Of a stretch of 64,000 nt of DNA, positions 9,206 through 17,654 are shown one piece after another. Under the pieces are notes generated by a model, which was not told where the DNA came from, searched no databases, and was given only the letters and a program-made list of their open reading frames with translations. Source of the DNA: Persicitalea sp964500445 (GTDB taxonomy: Bacteria > Bacteroidota > Bacteroidia > Cytophagales > Spirosomataceae). Position 1 is the stretch's first letter. Each line of letters opens with the position of its first letter. Where the stretch lies: assembly GCA_964500445.1 (NCBI GenBank), contig CAZCOG010000032.1, forward strand, positions 11,022-75,021, given 5' to 3'. A program made the translations under genes and the position numbers.

Positions 9206-9277
9206 GAAAGTACCTTGGGCCAGGCTATCAAAGAAGATGAATACTCCTTATTATATAAATAGTTCGCTTAGGGCATT

Positions 9278-10333
9278 TTATGTACTGTCGTGAGCATTTT
9301 TATTTCGCAATATTTTCACGATCCGGTTGTATACGATTTCCGTCAAATTCCAGGTGTACCCGCCACTGGTACTGGCAAACAGTACAACGACTGCATCCAT
9401 GTCTTTGTGATACCGGGCAATACTGGAGTAGCCGGGCAATAATCCCGTATGTTCATATACGTAGATAGATGAATAGATAGCTTGTTCGTTATCATTCAGC
9501 AAAGAGCCATCGTTCAATGCCCGTAAGAATATCCCCACATCCTTCGCTGTCGCTACCATGGAGCCGGCAGGACTTATAAAATCATTTTGCTTTAGGTCGG
9601 CATGGTACCCTACGTCGTACCCGCTCATGACATCGGCTGTATCCACTTCACTCAGCAAACTGTACGTATCGTCTAGCCCTAGCGGCATCAAAATTTCCTT
9701 CCTGATATATTGGTGATGGCTATATCCCAAGGTCTTATCCAGGATTTCACCGATCAACAGATAATTCGTATTGGAATAACTGTATTTTTTATCGGGCTCA
9801 AAGTCAGCGGGTTTATCCAGCACCAATGCAAGATTTTCTCTATTGCCTTTTGGGGGAGCTTCCCAGTAGTGTGGAGTATCGGTATAATTGGGGATGCCGC
9901 TTCTGTGCTGCACCAGCATTTTCAGGGTAATTTTATCGGCATTTTCAATTCGTCCTGCCAGTTCCGGAAGGTACTCAGCGAGGGTTTTATCCAACGACAA
10001 TTGTTGGTCATTCACCAGCTTGGCGACCGCAACAGCTACATACAACTTGCTGATACTGGCAATCTTGAATAATGAATGAGGGTCGGCCGGTACTTTATTC
10101 TCCCTGTTTTTCCAGCCACCCGCGTACAAAGCGGGTTCATGACCTGCCTGGTCCACATAAACAATCACTCCATCTAAGCCAAGGTCAACGGCCTCATTCA
10201 CCTGTTCCTGAACCGAATCAGGGAGTGGCGTTATCCAGGCTTTTAGTACAATCCATGGTACGAAGAATAGGGAAATCAGGGTTCCCAAGGCCAACGAAAT
10301 TTGAACAACCCGTTTGGTTTGTGGCTTGGTCAT
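9278..10333 (-). CDS. Serine hydrolase, class C beta-lactamase/DD-carboxypeptidase family
   Basis: 351 residues. An N-terminal membrane anchor or signal (residues 9-33) is followed by the penicillin-recognising fold: S93-I-S-K96 (nucleophile and base), Y186-S-N188, and a C-terminal HTG in YEHTGLLPG. Members hydrolyse D-Ala-D-Ala peptides, esters or beta-lactams; general name D-alanyl-D-alanine carboxypeptidase-like. It stands alone, facing away from the GH43-like gene with which it shares an inverted-repeat-bearing spacer (10411-10458). Expected in the periplasm. Specific substrate is unknown. Confidence 0.85.
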   Translation of the reverse strand: MTKPQTKRVVQISLALGTLISLFFVPWIVLKAWITPLPDSVQEQVNEAVDLGLDGVIVYVDQAGHEPALYAGGWKNRENKVPADPHSLFKIASISKLYVAVAVAKLVNDQQLSLDKTLAEYLPELAGRIENADKITLKMLVQHRSGIPNYTDTPHYWEAPPKGNRENLALVLDKPADFEPDKKYSYSNTNYLLIGEILDKTLGYSHHQYIRKEILMPLGLDDTYSLLSEVDTADVMSGYDVGYHADLKQNDFISPAGSMVATAKDVGIFLRALNDGSLLNDNEQAIYSSIYVYEHTGLLPGYSSIARYHKDMDAVVVLFASTSGGYTWNLTEIVYNRIVKILRNKNAHDST

Positions 10334-10410
10334 GAGGTTTCAGGAAGATTTACTTGTCTGCAACGGCTCGTGCTCTCTGAATAGAATAAACGAAGACCGT
10401 TGCATTTGTC

Positions 10411-10458
10411 CATTCCCAATATATCACTAACTGCGGGTTATGTCAAATATTGGGAATG
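10411..10458. repeat. 12-bp perfect inverted repeat between two leftward genes
   Basis: CATTCCCAATAT at 10411-10422 and its exact complement ATATTGGGAATG at 10447-10458, separated by 24 bases. It lies 78 bases upstream of the serine hydrolase start and 33 bases after the GH43-like stop. There is no T-run, and the loop is long for a terminator, so a two-site operator for the serine hydrolase is as likely as a structural RNA. Confidence 0.5.
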
Positions 10459-10490
10459 AATTAAGTAGGGTGCTTGCCTGGCTTAAATCC

Positions 10491-11567
10491 TCACTTCCTG
10501 GCTCCTTTAACAGGGTAGGCTTTAATCAACGCCTGCGCCTCTTTGGCCGTTATCTTTGATACCGTCCCGTGCCGCGCTTCCGAAGGGAAATCGACGTCCT
10601 CAACTACCGTCCAGTGAATGAGGTCCGGGGAGTAGGAGGCTCCGAAGCGGTTGGTCATGCAATAGTCATAGAGCAATAGCCAACCCGGTTTGAGGGGATC
10701 AGTCATGACGGTGGGACCTTCGGTAATTACGGGAACGATCTGCCCGGTGTTCATGGGGCCCTCTATAATGCTGTACGGTCCTTCGAGATTTTTGGAGGTA
10801 GCTACCCGGATAGCCCTGCGTTCTCCGGTTTTGGCGCCGAATTCTTCTTCCTTATGATAAAGGTAGTAAGTACCGTCGCGTTCCAGCAAAGTACCGTCGA
10901 TTACGGAGTAGGGGGGAGCAAAGAGTACTTTGGCCGGAGTGAAAGTCTTCCAATCGCGGGTTTTACAGTACCATAGCCGGCTTTCCTTCCAGCCCGCGTC
11001 TTTGTATGAAGAAGACCACACGAGGGTATACTCGCCGGTTTTACCCTCATAAAACCATTCGGGTGCCCAGATATTCCGAGCCAGAGCGCCGGATTCGTTT
11101 CGGGCGTCTTTCATCAAGGGTAAAGTACCTTCCACCTGCCAATGGATCAGGTCTTTGGAGGTAGCATAGAGACAACTCGGCCCTACCTGTTCGCGGTCGC
11201 TACGTCGGCCACCACCGGTAGCCAGTAAATGCCACAGTCCACCCGGACCGCGCCGCACGTACGGATCACGCATCTGCTGTTCCCACAGGGGTTTATTGTC
11301 GTTGAGCGGAGTCCAGTGGCGGCCGTCGGTCGATAAGGCGATGTGGAGTTTTTCTTCCTGCATCGGGTCGGGTAGCGGTACTTCCACGGTATTGCCATTG
11401 GCGTCGATCTCGATCCGGGTCGGGTACCGCTGACGGAAGTACGTCATCATCCAGACGTCTTTCCCTTTTTCAATTTTTAACGGTTTGTTGGCCACTGTTT
11501 CTTGGGCAGGTTGCGCCCATACGGCTGTGAAAGTAAGGGCCAGGAGAATATATAAGGTGTGTTTCAT
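10491..11567 (-). CDS. GH43-like five-bladed propeller glycosidase
   Basis: 358 residues with a signal peptide (MKHTLYILLALTFTAVWAQ). Propeller signatures include MRDPYVRRGPGGLWHL (Asp of the RDP motif), WAPEWFYEGKTGEYTLVWSS, VIDGTLLERDGTYYL and EGPTVMTDP, which fit the GH43/GH32/GH117-like superfamily. Repeated blade motifs of the type STDGRHWTPL and SPDLIHWTVV are seen. It probably releases arabinose- or galactose-type residues outside the cytoplasm, but the exact family is uncertain. The GH3 gene lies 169 bases upstream on the same strand, so the two may act on one glycan. Confidence 0.8.
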   Translation of the reverse strand: MKHTLYILLALTFTAVWAQPAQETVANKPLKIEKGKDVWMMTYFRQRYPTRIEIDANGNTVEVPLPDPMQEEKLHIALSTDGRHWTPLNDNKPLWEQQMRDPYVRRGPGGLWHLLATGGGRRSDREQVGPSCLYATSKDLIHWQVEGTLPLMKDARNESGALARNIWAPEWFYEGKTGEYTLVWSSSYKDAGWKESRLWYCKTRDWKTFTPAKVLFAPPYSVIDGTLLERDGTYYLYHKEEEFGAKTGERRAIRVATSKNLEGPYSIIEGPMNTGQIVPVITEGPTVMTDPLKPGWLLLYDYCMTNRFGASYSPDLIHWTVVEDVDFPSEARHGTVSKITAKEAQALIKAYPVKGARK

Positions 11568-11736
11568 TATTTTGGATGTGGTAGTTTTACGTTCTGATTT
11601 TTTCGTTACAGTATTGTCTCTCTAAGGTAGTTTAATGCAAATCAGTAGCCAGTACTACCAAAGCTTGCGTCTTCTCACGCCTTACCGAATGCCACTATTA
11701 GTATCTCAATATCAAGTACCCTAAATTCCAAGCCGA

Positions 11737-13758
11737 TCAGTATCCCAACCCAGCTCCAAACTTAAATAGGGCATACCCATCTGGCTCCTGATTACCCGGT
11801 ACATCGGACTTGTTATCGGCCACGACCTGCTCGGAGGATGGAATGGCAAACGGCAGTCGGCCCGTTGGGTTGTAGGCACCGCTGACCATGTCCAGCAAAG
11901 CCTCCGCCGTCGTCCCGAAGGTGGCCATGATGGTTTTGGCGTTGCCTTCAATTTCGTCGAGTACCCAGGGGCTGGAAAAATTGATGGCCACGATTGTCGG
12001 CTTTCCCTGCATGCTCTGGTTGATATGGGCCATGTCGATGCGATTTTTCGAGAGCTGAAGCGCAATGGGTTTTTCCGCGGAATTGAACAGCCCGCCCGCA
12101 TTCGGAATGAGCCAAAGTAGTACCACATCCGCAGCTTCGCGGGTGGAAACCAGCTCGATAGCACTGTTGGGCGAGGCCTGGGAATAGACTGATACGGGAT
12201 TGCCGCCCCGGCCATTGTCGTAGTAGGTCTCAAAATAAACTTTCGTTTTGGCAGCCAGCGGCAGGCGCTTGTCATCGTTGCGCAGCAGGACGATCGACTT
12301 CCGGTGGGCCAGGTCGGCTTTCTGCTGAAACTGCGCATTGCCGACGATCTGATCCGCCTTATCGGCATCCACGTAGGGATTTTCAAACAGACCTAGTTCA
12401 AACTTCTCGGTCAGCAAGCGGCTGACGGACTCGTTTATACGCGCTTCGGATACCAGTCCTTTCTTGACCGTTTCCAGTAATATCACCGGGTCGGCCGTTC
12501 CGGAAAAAATATCCACCCCCGCTTCCAGGGCTTTCTGGTACCGCTGTTGCAGCGTCAGGTTTTCGACACCCCACGGCATCATTTCGATGGGGCCGGTATC
12601 GGAGTTGACGATACCCTTGAAACCTAGTTTTTTTCGTAACAGATCCTGAATGATGGCTTTGTTGTAGGAGAAACCAACCGCCTCGAATTCGTCGCCTTTG
12701 GGGGCCGAGTAGTAGGGCATGATGGCCGAAGTACCCGCCTCGATAGCCGCTTTGAAAGGTTTGAGATGGTACTCGAACATGCCACCTGGGTAGTGCGCAA
12801 ATTTCCCCCAGTCAAAGTGCGAGTCCAGTCCATTCAACTGGGGGCCACCGCCGGGAAAATGTTTGGTTGTCATGGCTACCGACGTGGAGTTCAGCTGATT
12901 TCCCTGAAAACCGAGAACAATTTCCCGGATCATGTTAGCGGCCAGATCGGCGTCATCGCCAAAAGTACCTTCGACGCGCTGCCAGCGCGGCTCAGTGGCC
13001 AAATCAGCCATGTACATGTAGCCTTTGCGCAGCCCGACTGCCGTCCATTCCTGCCGGGCGATGTTGGCAAAATCGCGGGTCAGCTGCAAGTCGTTCATCG
13101 CGGCCAGCCCCAGTTCACCGGGCCATTTGGAGAAGGTAGTGGTGCCCATGCTCAGTCCGATGGCCGCGTCGATGGTAATGTGATTCCGTGGGTTTGAGGC
13201 GACTACAGCAGGAATGCCCAACCGCGACGTTTCGCAAAGGGCCTGCAGGTTATTGGCCCACTCGGCAATGAGGCGGGCGGACGGATTGGCTCTCAGGATA
13301 AAATGGCGCAACTGATAGTCCATCACTCCTTTGGTGGTACCAACGGACGACATCATCGGAATGGGCAAGGGCTTGCGGGTGAATATATTGATGGGCAGAA
13401 CCTGATCTTCCTCATTAAAACCGCTTGTAATCTCGGTCTTGGGCGCATTGGGCTGAAAACCATTGTCCCCGGCCATCCGCGTCGTGCTGATGAGCATGAA
13501 TCCCACTTTCTCTTCCAGCGTCATCTGACCTACCAGATCCCGCACCCGCGATTCCACGGGCAAACGCCAGTCTTCGTAAGGATCGAGTTTGCCGTTTTTG
13601 TTCAGGTCCTTAAAGGTGAGTCTGCCCACCATCAACGGCTTGACGGAGCGATTGCCCAACGTAGGTTGCGTCGTATTTTGAGCCAGGGAAACCGATACAA
13701 AAAATAGCCCTCCCAACAGAGAAAAGCACGACTTGAACGAGAGAGATAAGTGTTTCAT
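11737..13758 (-). CDS. Glycoside hydrolase family 3 (beta-glucosidase-like)
   Basis: 673 residues, signal peptide at the N-terminus (LLGGLFFVSVSLAQ). The GH3 N-terminal barrel shows MTLEEKVGFML, the KHFPGGGPQLNGLDSH substrate loop and the likely nucleophile Asp in GIVNSDTGPIEMMPWG. The C-terminal alpha/beta sandwich has HRKSIVLLRNDDKRLPL and a GRLPFAIPSS ending; there is no fibronectin domain, so it is a short GH3. It removes non-reducing terminal beta-sugars in the periplasm or outside. It is followed on the same strand by a GH43-like enzyme. No interruption found. Confidence 0.9.
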   Translation of the reverse strand: MKHLSLSFKSCFSLLGGLFFVSVSLAQNTTQPTLGNRSVKPLMVGRLTFKDLNKNGKLDPYEDWRLPVESRVRDLVGQMTLEEKVGFMLISTTRMAGDNGFQPNAPKTEITSGFNEEDQVLPINIFTRKPLPIPMMSSVGTTKGVMDYQLRHFILRANPSARLIAEWANNLQALCETSRLGIPAVVASNPRNHITIDAAIGLSMGTTTFSKWPGELGLAAMNDLQLTRDFANIARQEWTAVGLRKGYMYMADLATEPRWQRVEGTFGDDADLAANMIREIVLGFQGNQLNSTSVAMTTKHFPGGGPQLNGLDSHFDWGKFAHYPGGMFEYHLKPFKAAIEAGTSAIMPYYSAPKGDEFEAVGFSYNKAIIQDLLRKKLGFKGIVNSDTGPIEMMPWGVENLTLQQRYQKALEAGVDIFSGTADPVILLETVKKGLVSEARINESVSRLLTEKFELGLFENPYVDADKADQIVGNAQFQQKADLAHRKSIVLLRNDDKRLPLAAKTKVYFETYYDNGRGGNPVSVYSQASPNSAIELVSTREAADVVLLWLIPNAGGLFNSAEKPIALQLSKNRIDMAHINQSMQGKPTIVAINFSSPWVLDEIEGNAKTIMATFGTTAEALLDMVSGAYNPTGRLPFAIPSSEQVVADNKSDVPGNQEPDGYALFKFGAGLGY

Positions 13759-14103
13759 CGGAATGGAGAATTATTTCTTTTTGGGTGAAAGAACTACAAT
13801 AGAAAGGACGAAAAATGTACTATCTGCAACCTACGCTACAAGTGCTACGTACACCAATATGCTCAAAAGCAGTCCAGTACCCAATCGGATTAAATCGTTG
13901 ACTTGGCGTTTTTTGAGTAATAGCAACAACAAGTTGGTACTCCAGTACTCAAAATATGATCAGCGTGGCCGATGACCCCGCCCGCCGGGGCGAGAGCGGA
14001 TAGCCCCGTGACGAGGGCGTATCCAGCGAGGTAAGTACTTACGAAAGGCATGTTTATCTCAGAAAAAAGGAGTGTTAAAATTTTAAATGAAGGAACCTGT
14101 GGC
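13759..14103. other. Intergenic region with a GC-rich structured pocket
   Basis: About 345 bases between the dienelactone hydrolase stop and the GH3 start, both leftward. The right part is AT-rich; around 13973-14030 a GC-rich patch contains CCCGCC-GCC-GGGGCG type complementarity and may act as terminator of the hydrolase gene. The short frame crossing it does not look like a protein. Confidence 0.4.
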
Positions 14104-14991
14104 TCAGGACAACTCTTCTTTAAAAAAATCGATGGTACGCTTCCAGGCCAGCTCGGCGGCGGCTTTGTCATAGCGGGGCGTGGTGTCGTTGTGGAAACCG
14201 TGGTTGGCCCCGGCGTACATGTAGGCGGTGTATTCCTTATTATTTTTCTTCAATGCTTCCTCGTAGGCGGGCCAGCCTTCGTTCACCCGCGTGTCAAGTT
14301 CGGCGTATTGCAGCATGAGGGGTGCCTGAATTTTGGGCACATCTTCCAGCGGCGGTTGCCCACCGTAGAAAGGTACCGAGGCCGCCAAATCCGGCAGGCG
14401 TACGGCCATGAGGTTAGCGATGCCGCCTCCAAAGCAGAATCCCACCACGCCGACTTTGCCGTTGCAGTCTTTGCTGTTTTTCAGGTAGTCGTAAGCGGCA
14501 ATGAAATCTTCCAGCATTTCGTCGCGGTTGCGTTTGCTCTGCATCGTGCGACCCTCGTCGTCGTTGCCGGGATAACCACCGAGCGGAGTGAGGGCATCGG
14601 GCGCAATGGAAATAAATCCGGCCAGCGCCACCCGCCGGCCCACGTCCTCGATGTAGGGGTTCAGCCCCCGGTTTTCGTGAACTACCACCACCCCGCCGAC
14701 GGGTTTAGTCATTCCCGCGGGCTTCGACAACAAAGCCTTTATCTTGCCGCCACCTTTGGGTGATGGATAGGTGATGTATTCTGATTCCAGGCGGGCATCA
14801 TCCGGTTTTACCTGAATGTTGTTCTGGTAGTCAGGCATGAGAAAACTCATGAGCGAAGCTACCGTGATGCCGCCTACGGCGTAGGCCGACAGTTTTTGGG
14901 CAAATTCCCGCCGGTCGAGGCGGTCGTGGGCGTAGTCGTCGTAGAGGTCGAATACTTCCTGCTTGATATCTTCTTTTCTGATGCTGTTCAT
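14104..14991 (-). CDS. Dienelactone hydrolase family protein
   Basis: 295 residues from the ATG at 14991; the frame is open 61 codons further upstream but that part has no homology and the family start MNSIRKED is clear. Catalytic triad C186 (GFCFGGG), D233 (AELDTRV) and H264 (GANHGFHN). A hydrophobic stretch at residues 36-52 may be a membrane anchor. Family members hydrolyse dienelactones and related esters. Here the enzyme stands alone, so the substrate is open. It is divergent from the Rieske lipoprotein gene. Confidence 0.9.
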   Translation of the reverse strand: MNSIRKEDIKQEVFDLYDDYAHDRLDRREFAQKLSAYAVGGITVASLMSFLMPDYQNNIQVKPDDARLESEYITYPSPKGGGKIKALLSKPAGMTKPVGGVVVVHENRGLNPYIEDVGRRVALAGFISIAPDALTPLGGYPGNDDEGRTMQSKRNRDEMLEDFIAAYDYLKNSKDCNGKVGVVGFCFGGGIANLMAVRLPDLAASVPFYGGQPPLEDVPKIQAPLMLQYAELDTRVNEGWPAYEEALKKNNKEYTAYMYAGANHGFHNDTTPRYDKAAAELAWKRTIDFFKEELS

Positions 14992-15327
14992 GATTCTCGG
15001 ATGAAAAGGTTTGAATAGTGTATGCAATAATAGCCAAATTCTACGGCACTTAGTTATGAAGTACTTCGCGCCAGGTTTATTATCTGGCCCGTTGGCACTT
15101 ATGATCGATTTCCGGGCTGGTTTATTGCAGAACACCGCAGAGTACTTTGAACTCCGTAGACCAGCCCTTTCCAATTATAATGTAAATCCCTAATATCGAT
15201 CAATAGATCAATTTTATCGGTGAATGAAAAACATGATGCTTATCATAAATTTATTACGATAAGGGCTGCAACATCCGCTGTCTTTGCTTCGTACTTTAGG
15301 GCAGCAATCCACCTTTTTTATTGGAAA
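14992..15327. other. Divergent intergenic region
   Basis: 336 bases between the start of the dienelactone hydrolase gene (leftward) and that of the Rieske lipoprotein (rightward). It must hold both promoters, but I could not identify convincing boxes; a TACTTTAG near 15294 is one base from the -7 consensus. No gene recognised. Confidence 0.35.
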
Positions 15328-15870
15328 ATGAACCGACTGGAATTTTTGAAAACTGTGGGTTTCCGAGGACCCGCCCTGATGGCGCTGCTAACTTCCTGCG
15401 TGAGTCAGGAAGATACCGTGATCGAAGCCCTGAGCCTGCAAAATGAAACCGAAACGGCTGTCGTTACGCCTACCCCCGGGAATGACACATCCGGTTTGAC
15501 TGCGACGACGGGGAATGTAAAACTGAATATCGCCTCTGCCATCAGTACCGCAGAGCTGAACGCCATCAAGAATCCCAAACTGAAAATCGATCTGACGCAA
15601 TCGGCCAATGCCGCTCTGCTGAAAGCGGGTGGCTACCTGCGGCAGAGCGGTATCGTGGTGGCGCAGACTTCCACCGGCACACTGGTGGCCGCCACCCAAA
15701 CCTGCACCCACGAACCAAAGAATCAGGTCATTTTCAATAAAACCGAGTTTTACTGCACTGCCCATGGCGCGCGTTACAGCACGACGGGGAGCCGGCTAAA
15801 CACCCTGGGCCGCACCAATCTGACGGTCTATCAAGTGGCTACGGACGGGAACACGGTGGTAGTTTATTGA
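15328..15870 (+). CDS. Rieske [2Fe-2S] lipoprotein
   Basis: 180 residues from the ATG at 15328 (an earlier in-frame ATG at 15220 adds an unlikely leader). A lipobox-like LLTSC puts the lipid cysteine at residue 24. A low-complexity linker leads to a compact Rieske domain with C126-T-H128 and C143-T-A-H146, the two Cys/two His cluster ligands. The domain ends in a beta segment rather than the full set of loops of bc1-type Rieske proteins. A periplasm-facing electron carrier is the expected role. It lies 61 bases upstream of the thioredoxin/ApbE operon on the same strand and may feed or drain it. Confidence 0.85.
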   Translation: MNRLEFLKTVGFRGPALMALLTSCVSQEDTVIEALSLQNETETAVVTPTPGNDTSGLTATTGNVKLNIASAISTAELNAIKNPKLKIDLTQSANAALLKAGGYLRQSGIVVAQTSTGTLVAATQTCTHEPKNQVIFNKTEFYCTAHGARYSTTGSRLNTLGRTNLTVYQVATDGNTVVVY

Positions 15871-15931
15871 AAGTACTAACAGGTTTTTCAATCGACCTTT
15901 ATTTATTTCGTCTCAAATCTAACAGCTAAAA

Positions 15932-16366
15932 ATGAAAGCCATCATCGCTTCCCTATTCCTTTTGCTGGCTGCACCAACGGCCGAATGGAAACTCGACTTT
16001 GCCGCCGCTAAGGCCGAAGCAGTTGCGAAACACAAAATGATTTTGCTCAATTTTTCGGGCTCCGACTGGTGCGGGCCTTGCATTAAGCTAAAAAAGGAGG
16101 TATTTGAATCTTCGGAATTCGAGACGTACGCTGCCCAAAACCTAGTGTTGCTGCGGGCCGACTTTCCCCGGCAAAAGAAGAATCAACTACCCAAGGAACA
16201 GGTGGCTTTGAATGAGGCTCTGGCTGAGCGCTACAACCAGAAAGGCGCATTTCCGCTCACGGTTTTGCTGGATGAAAACGGTAAAGTCATGCGGGAATGG
16301 GAAGGCTTCCAGCCATCGGTGTCGGCCTTTATTGCCGAAATTGCGAAAGCAAGTGGTAACCAATAA
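15932..16366 (+). CDS. Thioredoxin-family protein, exported
   Basis: 144 residues. A short signal peptide (MKAIIASLFLLLAAPTA) precedes a thioredoxin fold of the DUF255/thioredoxin_7 kind with the active site SDWCGPC (C47, C50). The cis-proline region is FPLTVLLDENGKV. It would reduce or shuffle disulfides in the periplasm. Its stop overlaps the next gene, ApbE, by 14 bases, which points to translational coupling. In other Bacteroidota the same order thioredoxin, ApbE, DUF4266, DUF3570 recurs, so it belongs to that module. Confidence 0.88.
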   Translation: MKAIIASLFLLLAAPTAEWKLDFAAAKAEAVAKHKMILLNFSGSDWCGPCIKLKKEVFESSEFETYAAQNLVLLRADFPRQKKNQLPKEQVALNEALAERYNQKGAFPLTVLLDENGKVMREWEGFQPSVSAFIAEIAKASGNQ

Positions 16367-17297
16367 AAACAAAGCTCAGATTTACAAGCGCGTGGAGCGC
16401 CTCATGGGCAATCGCTTTGAACTGGGGGTAGTTGCGGACGATGAAGCGTGGGCCAACGCTCGTATCGATGAAGGTGTTGCCGAAATCCGGCGGATCGAGC
16501 GGCTGCTGACGACGTTTAGGAATGACAGTCAGACGCAGCAAATCAATTATTATGCGGGCATCCGGCCCGTGGCCGTGGATCGGGAAGTGTTTGCACTCAT
16601 CGCCCGCGCCCAGCGCCTTTCGGAACTCACGCAGGGGGCATTCGATCTTTCTTACGGCTCCATCGACAAGTCGCTCTGGAATTTTGACCAAAATATGACC
16701 GCCCTGCCTTCACCGGAGGTGGCGAAAAAAATGGTGCGGCTGATTAACTACCGGAATATCATTTTGGATGAAAAAAAGCTGACTGTTTTTCTGGCTGAAA
16801 AAGGGATGCGGATCGGTTTTGGGGGAATCGGCAAGGGTTACGGGGCCGAAATGGCCAAGCGAATTATGCGGCAAAATGGCGTGGCGAGCGGCGTGGTGAA
16901 TGCTTCGGGCGACCTCACCACCTGGGGGCGCCGCCCCGATGGCAGCGACTGGACGATCGGCCTGGCCGATCCCGATGCGAAAGATCAGCCGTTTTCGTAC
17001 CTAACCATCATCGACATGGCCGTGGCCACCTCGGGCGACTACGAGAAATTCGTTATGATTGACGGCCGGAGGTATTCGCATACTATAAATCCCAAAACCG
17101 GGCTACCCGTGACGGGCTTGCGTAGCGTGACGATCATCTCGCCCAACGCCGAACTCTCCGATGCTCTTGCTACGCCCGTGTATGTGATGGGACCACGGGT
17201 AGGGCTGAATTTGATCGATCAGATAAAAGGCGTGGCCTGCGTCATTATCGACGAGCAAAACCAGGTTTTTTGTTCCAGGAATATTCGTGTAGGGTAA
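16353..17297 (+). CDS. apbE: FAD:protein FMN transferase (ApbE family)
   Basis: 314 residues from a GTG at 16353, which overlaps the thioredoxin stop; an ATG at 16404 (MGNRFELGV) is the alternative. ApbE landmarks are present: MGNRFEL, the FRNDSQTQQIN segment, GFGGIGKGYGAE, VNASGDLTTWG, SGDYEKF and YSHTINPKTGLPV, followed by LSDALATPVYVMG. The enzyme moves FMN from FAD to a Thr or Ser of a target protein, normally outside the cytoplasm. No signal peptide or lipobox can be seen with either start, which is unusual. Candidate targets are the two downstream gene products. Confidence 0.9.
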   Translation: MVTNKNKAQIYKRVERLMGNRFELGVVADDEAWANARIDEGVAEIRRIERLLTTFRNDSQTQQINYYAGIRPVAVDREVFALIARAQRLSELTQGAFDLSYGSIDKSLWNFDQNMTALPSPEVAKKMVRLINYRNIILDEKKLTVFLAEKGMRIGFGGIGKGYGAEMAKRIMRQNGVASGVVNASGDLTTWGRRPDGSDWTIGLADPDAKDQPFSYLTIIDMAVATSGDYEKFVMIDGRRYSHTINPKTGLPVTGLRSVTIISPNAELSDALATPVYVMGPRVGLNLIDQIKGVACVIIDEQNQVFCSRNIRVG

Positions 17298-17344
17298 TAT
17301 GCTTTACCAATGATAAGAACGCACCTTTTGAAACATTATAATTC

Positions 17345-17569
17345 ATGAATGCAAAGCGATTGACGAAGGTACTTTTACTCGTTTCCGTGCTGGCGGGAGT
17401 TTCCTCTTGCGTCACGGTGAAAGAGTACCAAAAAAACAAGATCAACGACTCGGAAATGGATCTGGCGGCCCGCAAGTCGGAGAAATTCGAACAAGGTTTT
17501 TACCTCTATCGGGAAGGCGCCTCCGGAGCCAACGGCGGCAAAAGTGGCGGAGGCTGCGGCTGCAACTAG
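17345..17569 (+). CDS. DUF4266 small lipoprotein
   Basis: 74 residues. Lipoprotein signal with Cys in VSSCVTVKEYQK, then the family pattern KINDSEMDLAARKSEKFEQ and the glycine/cysteine-rich tail YREGASGANGGKSGG ending GGCGCN. DUF4266 proteins have no proven function but sit next to ApbE and DUF3570. The paired cysteines at the C-terminus could be substrates of the thioredoxin encoded two genes upstream (inference). The gene lies 47 bases after apbE. Confidence 0.88.
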   Translation: MNAKRLTKVLLLVSVLAGVSSCVTVKEYQKNKINDSEMDLAARKSEKFEQGFYLYREGASGANGGKSGGGCGCN

Positions 17570-17654
17570 AAAGGGACGTTAGCCGCTGGATAAATAGATA
17601 AGTTCAACGGCGGATAATGTCAATTCAATCCACTATTGTCTTCGACAAAAACTT

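Noticed and set aside
13973..14030. Possible riboswitch in a GC-rich pocket
   Set aside because: It is at the 3' side of both neighbouring genes and has no known aptamer pattern.
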